64,000 nucleotides of DNA. Source: Peronospora farinosa. Its lineage: Eukaryota > Oomycota > Peronosporomycetes > Peronosporales > Peronosporaceae. Shown here one piece after another: positions 41,453 to 53,110 of this stretch (position 1 is the first letter of the stretch; each line of letters opens with the position of its first letter). The position numbers were made by a program, and so were the translations under genes. The notes under the pieces are model-generated. The model ran no database searches. It had not been told where the DNA came from and saw only the letters and a program-made list of their open reading frames with translations. The stretch lies in assembly GCA_947646735.1 (NCBI GenBank), contig CANTFK010000343.1:310001-374000 (forward strand). The letters are read 5' to 3'.

Positions 41453-42560
41453 AACTTACTTCCTCTGTATTAAAAATAGTTGTGTCCCTAACACGCCTTC
41501 TTCCAAAATTTTGTCCGTCACTTTGGATAGCTGCTGCTTTGTTAAACCGATTATAAAGCATAACTTCTTGAGTCTGTCGCATGCCAAAGGTTTCATCAAA
41601 ATGTCGAATGGGTTGGCATTGGTCTTCACCTCCCACAGATCCACATGTTTTTTCGCCACTTGATCTTGAACGTAACTCCAGCGTAGCTCAATGTGCCTTT
41701 CTCTGTGGCTGTATATTGGATTCGTTGCCATTACGAAGGCGGCTTGATTGCCAATACCATACTAATTTTGGTATTCATCTCAAAATACTTGGATAATGAC
41801 GTTTGCAGTCTTTGGCCTTCCATACAAGCTTCACACGCGGCGTCATATTCCGCCTCTACAGTCGATTGACCCACGATTGTCTGGCATTTAGAAGCACACG
41901 GCATTTCTTATCCAATCACGACGGCGCGCTATTGTGCATCTTTGTTTTTATCGTCTCGATCTTCTTCAACTTCCTAATCTAATGGTGTCCTGCCTGAACA
42001 CGCGTAACATGTTTTTGCGTTCTTTTTTCCATCCAGATCCGTGCAATCACGTTTGAAATGGGTTCCATTACCATTAAAACACCCATTACTCCTTGTCTTG
42101 GATGCTGACTTCTTGTTCAAAGGTTTGTGCGGCATCCTACCTTATTAACTGCCACCGCGCGTACCTTAGGTCCTCTTTCGCTCTTTGTAGCCGAAGATAT
42201 TACCTTCCCGTTCTTCAATCCTTGAATCAGCAGTGATGATCACCTCTCAAAGTAGCTCTGGGGTGTACTTCGTCATATTAAAGCTGAATAAGACTTTGCG
42301 TCATTATTCCTCATAGCACGTTAGTGCTGTAAGACAGAAGAAGCATTCAATCTACCCTCAGCAAGATATCTACGGGCGAGCCTAAATTATCAAGCTGATT
42401 TTAAATTATAAAAAGCTTGTGCAGGTGGCTTCGCACGTTACCCTTCCCACGCAGGTTAGTTCTGTGTAGCTCGCCTTGTAAGGGATACACCTTCTGCGCA
42501 GTCATAGCTGGATTTGTCTTGCCTTCACATATCGATACGATTTCGGATCACATCTCCGTG
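41453..42560 (-). pseudogene. Ty1/copia remnant: gag knuckle joined to RNase H end
   Basis: On the minus strand: decayed gag (about 42560-42130), a zinc-knuckle relic CFNGNGTHFKRDC (42095-42057; second Cys changed to Gly), then after a short gap the RNase H end QSTVEAEYDAACEACMEGQR (about 41870-41811), AAFVMATNPIYSHRERHIEL and DQVAKKHVDLWEVKTNANPF. Protease, integrase and most of RT are missing, so there is a large internal deletion. Identical in the right arm apart from single substitutions. Confidence 0.78.
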
Positions 42561-42700
42561 CCTGCCTCTTTCATCATCACTTGATTTGCAAGTTTCATCG
42601 AAAGTGATCCTTGTATCAATATCTTGATTCACTTGCTTTGTCTTAAATTTACATTACTTATCATCATCCCAACTATTGTTCAATATCTTCTTTCCGATAG

Positions 42701-43019
42701 TGTAATGGGGCAACCTATTACATAAGTAGTTATAGGGATAATACATAATTACATAAGTAGGCATAGGGCAGTATCCGATTAGCGGATACTGCGCGTCATT
42801 TTATTATTGATTTATTATTGGGGTGCCAGACCCAATAATTAGCCAATAATAAACTGACTTCCATATTTGAGTGGTTCCCATGAGCTAGGGAACATATTCG
42901 CACTTACTGCGGATTAAAACTAAGCATAAATAAAACAGAGTTATATTTACGAGTTAATTAAGAACGCTTTCTCAACGCCCTTTCAGTGTAAGACGGTAAC
43001 GGGTCTTTAGCCCGTTACA
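42701..43019 (+). repeat. Solo gypsy LTR (319 bp) with TSD GATAG
   Basis: It starts TGTAATGGGG, ends GCCCGTTACA, and is flanked by GATAG at 42696-42700 and 43020-43024. Same family and length as the LTR at 3252-3570. With intact target duplication and no internal sequence, it is the product of recombination between two LTRs of a former full element. Confidence 0.95.
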
Positions 43020-43024
43020 GATAG

Positions 43025-44849
43025 CGATCTGATACAATAAGCTCTCTTTGAAAGCATTGATCACGGCATGCTTGTATAAAGTGTAGTCGTCTTCGTTCCA
43101 GCAAACTGGAGTCCCCAATAAACCGATTTAAAAAAACCTTTACGCTTGCCTGTGTCGCTATAAGAGTGTGACGATAATGACATTTTGGTCTTTGTGTTCT
43201 CGACGGTCCTGTAGGATTGCGTAGCCGGTATGTAGTTGGGCTTTTGACCCTGACGAAATATGCACTTGAACGCACTCACAAACAACTTATTGAGTTAAAG
43301 GTAAATTTAAGACTGAGTGCAATTATCCTGTACTGCACTAATGCCTTTCTCAGGCAATCACTCCAATGCTGATTCCAAAATCTACTTCAACTTACTTCCT
43401 CTGTATATAAAATAGTTGCAATTTTTAACAGCAGCTTCAATTTATCATGTTTATAATTCATTGAACTCAAGATCACGGGTTAGTGCCTTTTCCAAGCCAT
43501 CAAAATTGATAAGCTCGTTAAGTCTACCTAACTGAAGTGAACAAGATATGAAAGATATCACGCTATGGTAGGTGATATCATCACGGGTGGTTCTAACGTC
43601 TCGTGAGTGGAAGGCTGGTAGACTGGTAGCAAGGCGCTATTGATGAAACGGTAGACGCGATAATGATCCATATACCCAAAAAATCACCTTAATAAAAATA
43701 TCGGGATCTACCAGATTGACCCCCCCCCCCCAAGACATCGAATAGGATTACTTGATTTAATGGAGTAAGCTAATTTAGCAATTTTTTTATTCTTAAAGTT
43801 TCATCTTCACTTTTGGCAGTTCATCAAGTTGACAATCACCATCAGGATCATCTTGAACATTTTTATTGGAATTCCCTTCTGTTGAAGGAGAAATTATTAC
43901 ACACGGTATTGCTACTTTTGCTTTTTTGGCCTGATTTTAAGCTTCGTTGGGACTGGATAAAACACTAGTGGCCAAATCATCTCCTCAGGTAGCTCGTCTT
44001 TCGCTCGTTTGTGACCTCATGTGTTAATTTCTTTCACTCATTATTAGCGACGTGATCCTACCTAGACGTAGCCTGGTACCACATCCATATACCCAGCGAT
44101 ACCCATGTCTAAAATCTTGTTTTTATTGCTGAAATTCGTGGGCCGAAGGTTACCCTCGTGTAACCCATTTTTGCATTAGGGAGACCTATTCTCACCTCTA
44201 CCAACTGGATAAGGTAAGTGTTGATCGTTAGTGGTAATCATTTATATCCTCGAATTGCATGCAGGCCGTCATCCTGAAAGATGAATATGATCTTCGTCTG
44301 GCGGACAAAATGTTTCATCTACGGAACAAAAGTGTAACGGGCTAAATCCTTATTATTACGCGTGCCCCTTAAGAACTACATACTTAGCGCAGGGCGTAAA
44401 AAGATATGTGAGTACTTTAGACCTGCCATTTGTGTGAGGCATATCAATGTGATGAATGTGATATCCACTGCTAGATTCACTTTGAAGAAAATAGCGCCCA
44501 ATTGGTTTTAGACGTCATCATGACGTCTCAGAAAGACGTTATTAGCGAGCTTTAATGTATTAAGCTCCCCACGTAGGGATGCGCGTCTTTATAGAAGCGC
44601 ATCCCCAATCAATGCATATACTTGCCGGTAATCGTTTAGATAGATACATCAGTCATTTCACTTGAATAAAAACAAATCTTGATCTTTTTACTTAGTAAAC
44701 ACTGCGCGCAGAGCGACTGGCAACAGCTTCCGCGATGCAGTGAAGTGTAGGCTCGTAATTTGTTGTACGAGTCGCTTCGGCGACCGTCAACTCCATCGCA
44801 GGATGCAAAGGCAAAAGAGTTTGATCACTTCCTCGCTTGTGCTTGATCT
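43025..44849. other. Repetitive debris without a gene
   Basis: Contains a decayed stretch resembling the copia 3' flank near 43260-43400 (similar to 41330-41470), a run of 12 C at 43720-43731, and a segment ending AGCCCGTTACA on the minus strand at 44337, possibly another old LTR (about 44337-44700). Within it are GGGATGCGC...GCGCATCCC and AGACGTCATCATGACGTCT palindromic motifs. No gene is recognised. Confidence 0.4.
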
Positions 44850-46420
44850 TTTAAGATAAACCCGATCTCTGATATCCTAACAACCATAATGAAATGTCGG
44901 ACTTATACAAGTGTGAGCCGAAAGCTTTATAAACGGCACAAGGTAGCAAGGGTAGCGATGCGACTGTTGGTTTACCAATAATGCCTCCACTACCCGAATG
45001 GTAAGGTCGGCTAGTTCTAGGCATCGCTCCTGGAGCGTACCACCGTCGACGGTGATTAATTCTTGAGCGTCTTTCCATCATAGAAAGAGCAGGGCAAAGC
45101 ACTAGGTCGTGCTTTCTCTATCATTGTCGTACTGTGCTCGAATGTAAAAATCGACGAATACGAGGCAGAGTTCCTGGGCCGTGTTAAACCGCATGCAGAT
45201 GCAGTGAAAGAGAGATCGCAGCGAATAAGCTTCGCTATGACGCGTGCGAAAGATATTTTAAGCAATAAATTACCTTCAATTTCTTCTCGCTAGGCTGCTC
45301 CTGCCAGTCCATCAGGACCTAGCAGAGCGGGTGCAGCTGGTGATTATGCTCGTAAGCAGCCACCAGCCCAGGCACTTCGACGCGCAGCGTGTCAATCTGT
45401 TTTCAAAAAGTCGAAACTATTTGGGTGTATTTCGAGTGAACAAGGATCTGAAGCTTCTGCTTCACATGGTGGTGGGTCAACAACCTTCGAACAAGGAAGC
45501 ATGTGTGCCCACCCGCATCCACCAACACAGATGGCGCCCGATAGGAGCGGCGATTACGCCCAACTACTCGCGTCTGCTTATCCTGCTGTCGTTCAGTCGC
45601 AGGCGGAGATCGCTGCGCTGAAGAGAGAGGTGTCTGATCTTTCTTGTCAAGTCTCGCGACTGACTTCGGATCTACGCTCTGTGAATACGAGGGATCGTCA
45701 GGGGTATGACCGCTGGTGACTCGTTTGGGCATACGTGAGCGACTAGTAATGAGAGCCCCGCGTCAAACGCGGAGTGTTCCTCGATCACCGAGTCCCATAT
45801 CGTCTCACTCGTATACGGGAAGTCGTTCACCTTCCCCGTCGCCTGATCGGCAACGACGCTCGACTCACAGTCGACGCCACCATCGGTATCGTTAGACTGA
45901 TATGGATACGTAATTTTTTGTGGATCCACATACCGTTTCAGATGACCCACGTAAAATACGGGGTGCGTCTTCATATACGGGGGAAGAGTGAGCCTATTTT
46001 AGGTCTCCAGCCTCCTCGACCACCGTACATGACCTCATGTATCGGGGCAATAGCTTTGTAGTACCACCAGGTAGTACAGAGATTGCATTTTTTCTGGTAG
46101 GGTAGCAGTACTTACTAGCACTTTGTACGCAACACTAAAGTTTTCATTGTTTTTGCGACCATGCTGGTCTGAATATTCTTTTTGCTTGTCCTGTGCGCTT
46201 GCCATCGCGTCACGTTCATTACGTATAATGGCTAATCGTCAATCGCTCCTTCACAAAGCACTGAATTTCGCTCACGCTCTTAGCATCCAGCTCGCTAATG
46301 AGGTTTGTCATAAGTCGACGCTGTGGAAAATGATATATCATTATCATCAAGAAGCACAGCCATTTCCGGCTTGTTCTGACTCTGTACTGACACCTTAAGG
46401 TGTCGTGACCACGGCTGAAC
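44850..46420 (-). pseudogene. Gypsy 3' fragment related to element A (left copy)
   Basis: On the minus strand: integrase C-terminal part (ELDAKSVSEIQCFVKERLTI, then HGRKNNENFSV), HPVFYVGHLKRYVDP, acidic linker, chromodomain start SVLVDAGGHTCFLVRRLL, and the 3' region. It aligns with 1560-3030 of element A. The plus strand holds the antisense frame discussed for element A, with a coiled coil at 45570-45690. Broken by several stops. No LTR adjoins it. Confidence 0.78.
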
Positions 46421-47175
46421 TGGTAGGATCGCTAGAACTATGATGCAGACGGGAATCCTTGTTACCGAGACATCCTCCTCTTTTGTAGCATCTGCAGCAA
46501 AATAATCTGCTAAAAAATGTGTTTTGTAGACGACTGACTTACAAGATGAGGTGCCATAATGGAAGACAATAATCCGCGATGCTTTTGCACCTGCTGCTAT
46601 CGCAGCATTTCTTGCTCTCGGCTATTTGTCCTTAAACGAGCATCAAAGCCTTTTATTTATTCGGTCTAATAACGTTTTATCGTCTTGGCTGCACAATGCT
46701 TTCATGCATCTTTTGGTAGCTAGTATATACAGTGATAGAATAGACATGTATCCAATTATCCGTACAAAACCTTTTTTCGATTGATCAGGCTTCACACTTT
46801 ACTGCAAGTAGCAACGACTTTTTTTTAAGTAAGAGCCTCTTCGTTTACCACGCATCCGCAAAATAATTTTCTAAAATAAATTATACTATTATTACTATTG
46901 AGAGCGAAATGCACTCTATGGAGACTTACCACCCGAAGGCTCTTCTGTAGCCGTCTGAAATTTTTTAAGCGCTTCTTGCTGCCGCTTTCGCAGATTGCGC
47001 AAGACTATCATCAGTAGCTATCGCCGCTACATGCTCTACCCCAGCAACTGAAATTTGCTGACGGTAAACTTAGTGAGACGAGGCGTTTATGATGCAGATC
47101 CGACAATTGCACAAAACTAATTTTCACTACAAATTAATAATGCAGATAGTCAGTAGCGGAGGACGACGGCGAGCT
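46421..47175. other. No gene recognised
   Basis: AT-rich sequence between the gypsy fragment and the next LTR; no recognisable motif on either strand. Confidence 0.4.
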
Positions 47176-47242
47176 TGTAATGGGGGAACCTATTACAAAA
47201 GTAGTTATAGAAATTATACATAATTACATTAGTAGGCATAAG

Positions 47243-49808
47243 CAGTGGTGGCATTAACCAGGTTAATAGATTTTGGAATAGTTTAACAATGGTTAATTGG
47301 TAAAACCACATGGTTCATGGGTTAACCAAAAGTTTATTCTGCAATAAAATTAAATTTATTTAACGCCTCAATGGATGTAGGAATTAGAGATTCTAGATCA
47401 AACTTAACGCTTCTGGCACCTGTGAGTCTCTCTTGCGGAAAATTGAGGACATTGTGGTCTGGATAAGGATGCCTTTGGCGATACTCGGCACCATCAGAAG
47501 GCTTCAATTGCAAAACTTCATTTATCATACGTAATGCTCTAGCCTGATCAATGAAATGAACGGATTCATTTTATTCTTGTTCCCTAATTCGATCAAGCTT
47601 ATCAAACGCGGTAGCCTAATCGTCAAGGATTGTATCTTGTTCGGTAATGTCGTCGTCTTCTTCATCATCACAATCACTTTCAATGCCTTCCATATAAACA
47701 ATGCCTACTTCATTATATTCATCATGGCTTTCAACTGCCTTTTGTTCTTCAATGTCTATTCGCGGTAATTCTGTGGGCGAAATTATTATCGGCCGTGTAG
47801 TAGACGCTATTGTAGCCCTTCTAGTCCATTTTGGCTACGGATCTTTTCACTTGTGCAAGATGATGTACCTTCTGTAAATGCAGTTAATTTCGCTTTTTCG
47901 TCACAAAAATAACCAAACGCGCTGAACAATTTTCGCAAGTGGCTGTTTGAATCACAATTAAGTAGAAAGATGACCAAACGCAATATAAAAGGGCATGCTC
48001 GCTTTAGCGCCTTCCAAAACTGTATCAAGGACAAAGATATCAGGGAGTGAGCATCTAGTATCGCATCCTGAACCCAAGCATTCACTTTTACAGCAAAAAA
48101 GGTCGGGCTTCTGTAAGGTCCACATGAACTTCTTGTAAATAAAAATAGAGTATTGAATTATCTTGCCAATCTCAAGCTTTCTTTCGAAACGTGCAATACT
48201 CCGAAAAATATTTGCGTACTTGGGATGAGATAGAAAAGCTAGAAGGAACATTGGTTGCTCTTGTTGTTCCCATCGCTTTTCCAATAACCCTTACAATTCA
48301 TCTGCGTGCTGGCTCGCTTTCGCATGTGCTTGATACAGTAAACCAAACATATTGAGGACATCCGCTAAAGAAGTCGATTCGTGTTGCATTACAAATGATG
48401 CCTTTGTCAGTGGTCGAAGTAATCGTTTCGCGTTGCACAATTGTTCAAAATAAACGTCATCGACCATCAGAGCGTTTGAAAAAGCACTTACGCTACTATA
48501 CTCTACTTGTATCAACCTTGAAGCCGTGCGTCTTCGTAATACACTTGCGAAAGAACTTTGTGCACTATTCCAACGAACATCTATCATTCTCAGCAAGCTA
48601 AGTGAACAACCTTATAGTTTCTTGGATCGGTCTGTCAATCTCACGAGCCATTTACTTGCACTCTTATTATAAGCCTTGGTCAATGCTTTTACAAGCGCCA
48701 CAAGGTCCACATGTACCACCTTACATACATCTTTCACAAAAAGATTCACTTGATGTGCATAACATTTTTCCAAAATACATATGCGGAAAATGTAGTGCTT
48801 AAGTGCGCTTTGCTCTCTGGCATTGACCAGCATCGTCCGTCACCACACACGAAATCAACAACTCCAAATTTTGACTACCTTTCATAAACGCAGATTCAAT
48901 CAGTCTTGCAGTTGCTATTTCGTGGTGTTAATCCATTTCTATTTTATTGCCGCTTCCATCTCCTAGCACTTCATCATAGGACATTCATTATTAAAAGCCA
49001 GAAATATGGTCCCTAGAATATTATTTTCGGCACCATCTTCATATCCATCACAGATTCTTTTTTAGTGATACTTACGTCTTTAACGAGTCTTTTGATATCG
49101 GGTAACTGTTCATTCCGACTACGAATAGCAGCCTCATGGAGAAGCCTTTCACCTAAAACCCTTCGACTTGGCAATACCTTGATTACACTTAATCGTATCG
49201 TTTCAAAAAATCTGATCGTTGATGGTCGTTCAATTCACTAGAAAAATATTTCACTATCGGCAATCCATCCCACCAAACGCTGTCGCATTTTGTTTTCCTC
49301 AGTTGGTCTCATTTCACGATCTAGAAATGTTTTGATTGAATAGATTTTCAATTTCTTGTTCGTCAAGCCAGTATTTAAGAAAACACATCTGTTTCTCTTA
49401 CCACGAAAAGATTGTTCACTCGCTACAGTAGTTGTCCAGAGACTCTAGTAAAGGTTTAGCAGACTTCTCCATCGCTTTCATCAGCACTTCTTTTTTGTTT
49501 GTCCTCCAGGGCATTCAATTATTCTTTGCAGTTTATCAAGTGCGTTTTCATGGTTCTTGCTCTCTCTTCAAATAAATTTTTGCCATTGGAATTACAATGT
49601 TTACATCGAATAAAATACTATTAATTCTTAGAGCTTTTTCCAAGTTTCTCGAACGAGTTCCACAGAATTTTATCGGGTTTGGGCATTTTCCTCAGGTGGT
49701 TAAATGGTTGATAATTAAACAGCCGATATGTTTCTAACCTTCTAACCGGTTATAACCAGGGTATAATGGGTGGTTAACAAACGGGTTAAACCTTTTGTGC
49801 ATCCACTG
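47243..49808 (-). mobile_element. hAT DNA transposon inside an LTR (left copy)
   Basis: 2566 bp bounded by CAGTGG...CCACTG, imperfect terminal inverted repeats (CAGTGGTGGCA and CAGTGGATGCA), a typical hAT end. Both ends carry many GGTTAA/TTAACC motifs, which could be subterminal transposase-binding sites. Transposase sequence lies on the minus strand. An 8-bp target duplication, expected for hAT, is not visible: the LTR resumes as if nothing had been duplicated. Confidence 0.85.
47334..49686 (-). pseudogene. hAT transposase, degenerate (left copy)
   Basis: From 49686 down: KPDKILWNSFEKLGKSSKN, two stops, then a BED-type zinc finger RCKHCNSNG...MKTHLINC. The central region has MRPTEENKMRQRLVGWIADS (about 49310), the conserved CYAHQVNLFVKDVCK (about 48760-48715), IDVRWNSAQSSFASVLRRR (RWNS block), and the C-terminal half with PFILRLVIFLLNCDSNSHLR. 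The last frame ends with SLIPTSIEALNKFNFIAE and a stop at 47334. Many stops and frameshifts; it cannot encode an active transposase. Identical in layout to the right copy. Confidence 0.8.
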
Positions 49809-50054
49809 ATCCGATCAGCATATACTGCGCATCATAGCATTATTGGTTTCTTATTGGGGTGCCAGGCCCAGTAATTAGCCAACAATATATTGACTTCCAT
49901 TTGAGTGGTTTTCATAAGTTAGGAAACATATTCGCACTTACTGCATATTGAAACAAAACAAAAAAAAATCCCAGTTATATCTACGAGTTGCGCTTCCTCA
50001 ACCCCCATTTTAGTATAAGACGTCAACGGGGACTCTTACTTCGTTACGGAGATC

Positions 50055-50717
50055 AACGACTATTGTTGCAACAATGCATCAAGCGACTCGCCAAGATAGA
50101 TTAAGAGGCAAATCAATTAAGAGAATTAAAACTTAAGCTTCACGCAACCCCCCCCCCTTTTTGTATGGCGCTTTTATATTAGTAGAAGCAGCTGCATCTA
50201 CGCCATTAATTATTGCTAAAAACTAGGGGGTATATCCTTCGATCCATCGGATATGGTTCACGAAGTTTACGCTGGTAGTATATTTACTTGGTTTATATGC
50301 ATCCTTAACGCAGCGCTTCACTAAATACAACATTGCGTCTTAGTCGACGCATCACGGAGTCTGCAATCAAAAGTACCGAAATTTTCTGGGATGCCGTCGC
50401 ACACGAGAAAGCGACGTACAATTGCCCATGCGAGAGCATGGGGTACAGCACCGAGCCGCTCAGCCACGCACATACGTTCGCGCTGCCTTAAATCACGTAG
50501 CATATTATTTGCTGCAATTCCCCCACCGACGTATACGTTGCGCATGGCGTATCGCTGCTTCCACTTGATGGCGTGCGGCACTGCTCTTCCGTCTCCTGGG
50601 CACGATCCTGAGCCCATCGTTTCCGGGCCAGATGGTCACGTCGGGGCCGTGGAACTTTCATTTAATTATATATCACGACGGACAAAAACTAATTTTTGAT
50701 CACATAGAAAAAAAGCT
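50055..50717. other. Region before tRNA with an unrecognised 98-codon frame
   Basis: A minus-strand frame (50617-50321, starting MGSGSCPGDGRAVPHAIKW) is open for 98 codons; an overlapping minus-strand frame (50661-50488, starting MKVPRPRRDHLARKRW) is open for 57, and a plus-strand one (50391-50699) for 102. I recognise none of them and cannot choose. A run of C at 50148-50157 has 10 bases here and 13 in the right arm. Confidence 0.3.
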
Positions 50718-50790
50718 TACGCGACGCGGGACTCGAACCCGCAACCCCCAGATTCGAAGTCTGATACGCTATCCATTGCGCCAGCCGCGC
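50718..50790 (-). tRNA. tRNA-Arg (TCG), left copy
   Basis: 73 nt on the minus strand fold as a cloverleaf: acceptor GCGCGGC with GTCGCGT (two G-U pairs), D stem GCGC/GCGT, anticodon stem TCAGA/TCTGG with loop CTTCGAA (anticodon TCG, reading CGA), T arm GCGGG-TTCGAGT-CCCGC, discriminator A. No intron. CCA is not encoded, as usual in eukaryotes. Same sequence as 53718-53790. Confidence 0.95.
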
Positions 50791-50879
50791 TTTGTACACT
50801 TAAGTCAATAATAACATTAATATACTATTACAAAACTAAAGTAAATGTAATAAATTATTGCTATTATCAAACAAAAAAA

Positions 50880-51397
50880 ATGGAGCTGTCTGTAAGCGAT
50901 CCGCTCCGCAAACTCTGTCAGACTGACCTTAGCGTAACTACGACAAGCACCAATCTTTGCTTCCATTTTAAGACGTACAAGCCGGCCATCTCAAAGTGGA
51001 CTAGAGCCAAGGCGACCTTGGATGCAGACAAAAACGTGGACGGCCTATATAGGCACAACAAACCAGGGAGATACTCCGCTTATCAAAGTGGCCTCGGGAA
51101 CCCCATGGTCTGGGTGAGTTAAAATTCGTCATTTTGGAGAGGCATCAAAACAGTGAGAGATGCATTTACATCTTCGAGTATTTAATATCATTCACTAATC
51201 GTTTGTATTGACGAAAGTATGCCTTTCGAAACCACATCTCCCTTCATCTGTACGGTCACCCGCTCCAGAAGACCATTTTGAAGAAGGAGAGAATGGATGT
51301 GATAGGCTGGTCAGTCATTTCCCTAGTGAGAATATGTTGCAGGGGGCTTGCGGTGCTCCCACAATGTCGACAGTTTCAGATGAAAGTGGCTTTTTAG
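50880..51397 (+). CDS. Putative two-exon gene at the palindrome centre (left copy)
   Basis: Exon 1 (50880-51113) starts MELSVSDPLRKLCQTDLS, contains KTYKPAISKWTRAKATLD, and ends GLGNPMVW at a GTGAGT donor. Taking the AG at 51216-51217 as acceptor gives exon 2 (51218-51397), YAFRNHISLHLYGHPLQKTI to a TAG, 137 residues in all. In another frame exon 2 can be read without a stop to 51513 (CLSKPHLPSSVRSPAPEDHF), so the model is uncertain. The acceptor lacks a strong pyrimidine tract. I do not recognise the family. In the first model the stop lies 11 bp inside the arm border, so both arms carry the whole gene; in the second, only the left copy is complete. Confidence 0.35.
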
Positions 51398-51408
51398 ACA
51401 GCAAGGCA

Positions 51409-53099
51409 AGAAGCGGTCTTCATTGGACCATGGGGAACATCAATATTGAGCGACCGGCTCATTCATTTTTTAATGCGCTGTTCTTCACGCCTTCACACTT
51501 AAAATCTTTATAAATAACCAGAAGCTATAGGAAATAATTTTTTAGACCGAGGGCAAATGATGCACACCTGGTCCCAAGTTATTTTGTATCCTGGTATCAG
51601 ACCTTCTCGCAACTTTATATGCTTTGTTAGAGGTGGTGAGTCATCTTTCACGCCCCGATAGTACAGTCGCTTTTGCAGTCCCCGTCACTATCGCTTGAGC
51701 CATTAATGTCAGACTACTCGACGGACACGACACCACTCATAATGCCTGTATCATTAGCTAATGTATTTTAATGGGAGTTTAAAGATCAACTGCATAGAAC
51801 ATCAGCTGTCGTATTGAAGACGTCCGTTGTGGTGAAGGATGTAGCATTTGTCGCTAATCAGCAAGTCAGTTACATATGTAAAGCGGCACGGATGGCAAAC
51901 TAACCATCACTGGTTGCGCGATCGAAGTACAACAACTTGTTTTACACACCAGACGCAATAAATTCGAGCGACACGATTCTCTTTCTTGTCTCCAAAAGGA
52001 CAAAATAGGCAGACAGGAAACATATGCTGAACGGAAATATCTTATAGGATTCGTTGCTAAATTCGTGGCTACGATATTTCGCTTGGGTCACAGCGAAACA
52101 CCAACCATTTACTTAATAACTTATAAATCTTTCTTACTCTTTTAGTCTCTTCATTTTTATTTTCAATTTCTCTCCTAAGACTTCCGGTAAAACGTGAAGT
52201 ATTGTTAGTCAGGTATTATGGAAGCATAAGTCCTTACCCTAACAGAGACTTGCGCACCCATACCTGCTATTGCTGTCGCATAGCCACAGCACACGTAAGA
52301 AAGTTTACGAGTACGGATCTTTTGCATTGCGGTTACAAATCTCACAGCGCTTTCAACTGGCATTATGTGAAGAGATTTGAATATAATAGTATCACGATAT
52401 AATATGACCTACAGCCCTTGATCTTGAAGCAGGACCTTGCACGCTTGCTCACCTTCCTACTGATAATTTCATATAGAATATAATAAATGTAGAATCACAC
52501 GATCACTTCAAAACGAACTGACACGCAAACGCGTATGCCTTGACATAAGTATATATGCGTGATAAATCAGGAACCAAAAAGATAAAAGCCTCAAGTCCAA
52601 CCAATATGCGACGAAAGCTCCCCTCTTTACATTTAAATACTCCACAAATAACATTTATATAATCTCAATGCCACCATATACATATCAGTCATCATTGGAA
52701 CAGGCGGACGTCATGCTGCAGATGCTTCAATGAGTCAAATACACGCTAATGCATGTTAAAGCTGATGAAGCATCGTGCAGTGCTAGCGGAAAGGATATTG
52801 TCTTTTCGATCCTCTCTTGATATTTGCAAATATAAAGTTTACACACCACGATCAACTAATGCAAAGCGAAAAGCACCCAAGTCGCCTCCTACACGTACTT
52901 GTATGCATCCGTTCAATGATGAAGTGTCATCCTACCTTGTGATTACTATACTGTCAGATTAATGTAGTTCTACTAGTTGTTGTGGCTTGTATAAATCACA
53001 TAATTAGTCGGAACTGCCATGAAGCTCGAGCTTAGCGACGCGCCTCTTCGCATAAACGTAATCAGCTTTTTGAAAAATCCAGGACGATCGCCCTCATCA
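51409..53099. other. Unique spacer at the centre of the giant palindrome
   Basis: 1691 bp without inverted counterpart. Short frames only (for example 52202-52402 and 52753-52962), without motifs. No transposon, tRNA or LTR was recognised. AT-rich in the right half. Confidence 0.6.
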
Positions 53100-53110
53100 T
53101 GCCTTGCTGT

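Larger units (their letters stand above)
47176..50049 (+). repeat. Gypsy LTR split by an hAT insertion (left copy)
   Basis: Starts TGTAATGGGG, ends TTCGTTACG; the sequence outside 47243-49808 adds up to 308 bp and matches the 319-bp LTR family. Flanks GAGCT (47171-47175) and GAGAT (50050-50054) look like a decayed 5-bp target duplication. So this was a solo LTR before the hAT element entered it. Confidence 0.88.
40509..51408 (+). repeat. Giant inverted repeat, left arm (at least 10.9 kb)
   Basis: The reverse complement of 53100-64000. Positions pair so that left plus right equals 104508 to 104511; the sum moves only at four small indels (C runs at 43720 and 50148, single bases near 46302 and between 41663 and 43015). 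By eye at least seven substitutions were found (for example near 40526, 41557, 41787, 48605 and 51352), so identity is about 99.9%. The inner border is sharp at 51408/53100. The outer border is beyond the window, since the match continues to base 64000. Confidence 0.97.

Noticed and set aside
41430..41663. Plus-strand 77-codon frame in the copia remnant (and its mirror)
   Set aside because: It is antisense to the recognisable copia RNase H end, with no motif of its own.
43720..43731. Long C run as a functional G-quadruplex or telomere-like site
   Set aside because: A homopolymer whose length differs between arms; most likely slippage or sequencing variation.
50321..50617. GGGIAANNMLRDL motif recalling the Kae1/TsaD C-terminus
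   Set aside because: Only this short motif fits; the preceding and following parts lack the family's other blocks, and overlapping frames are equally open.
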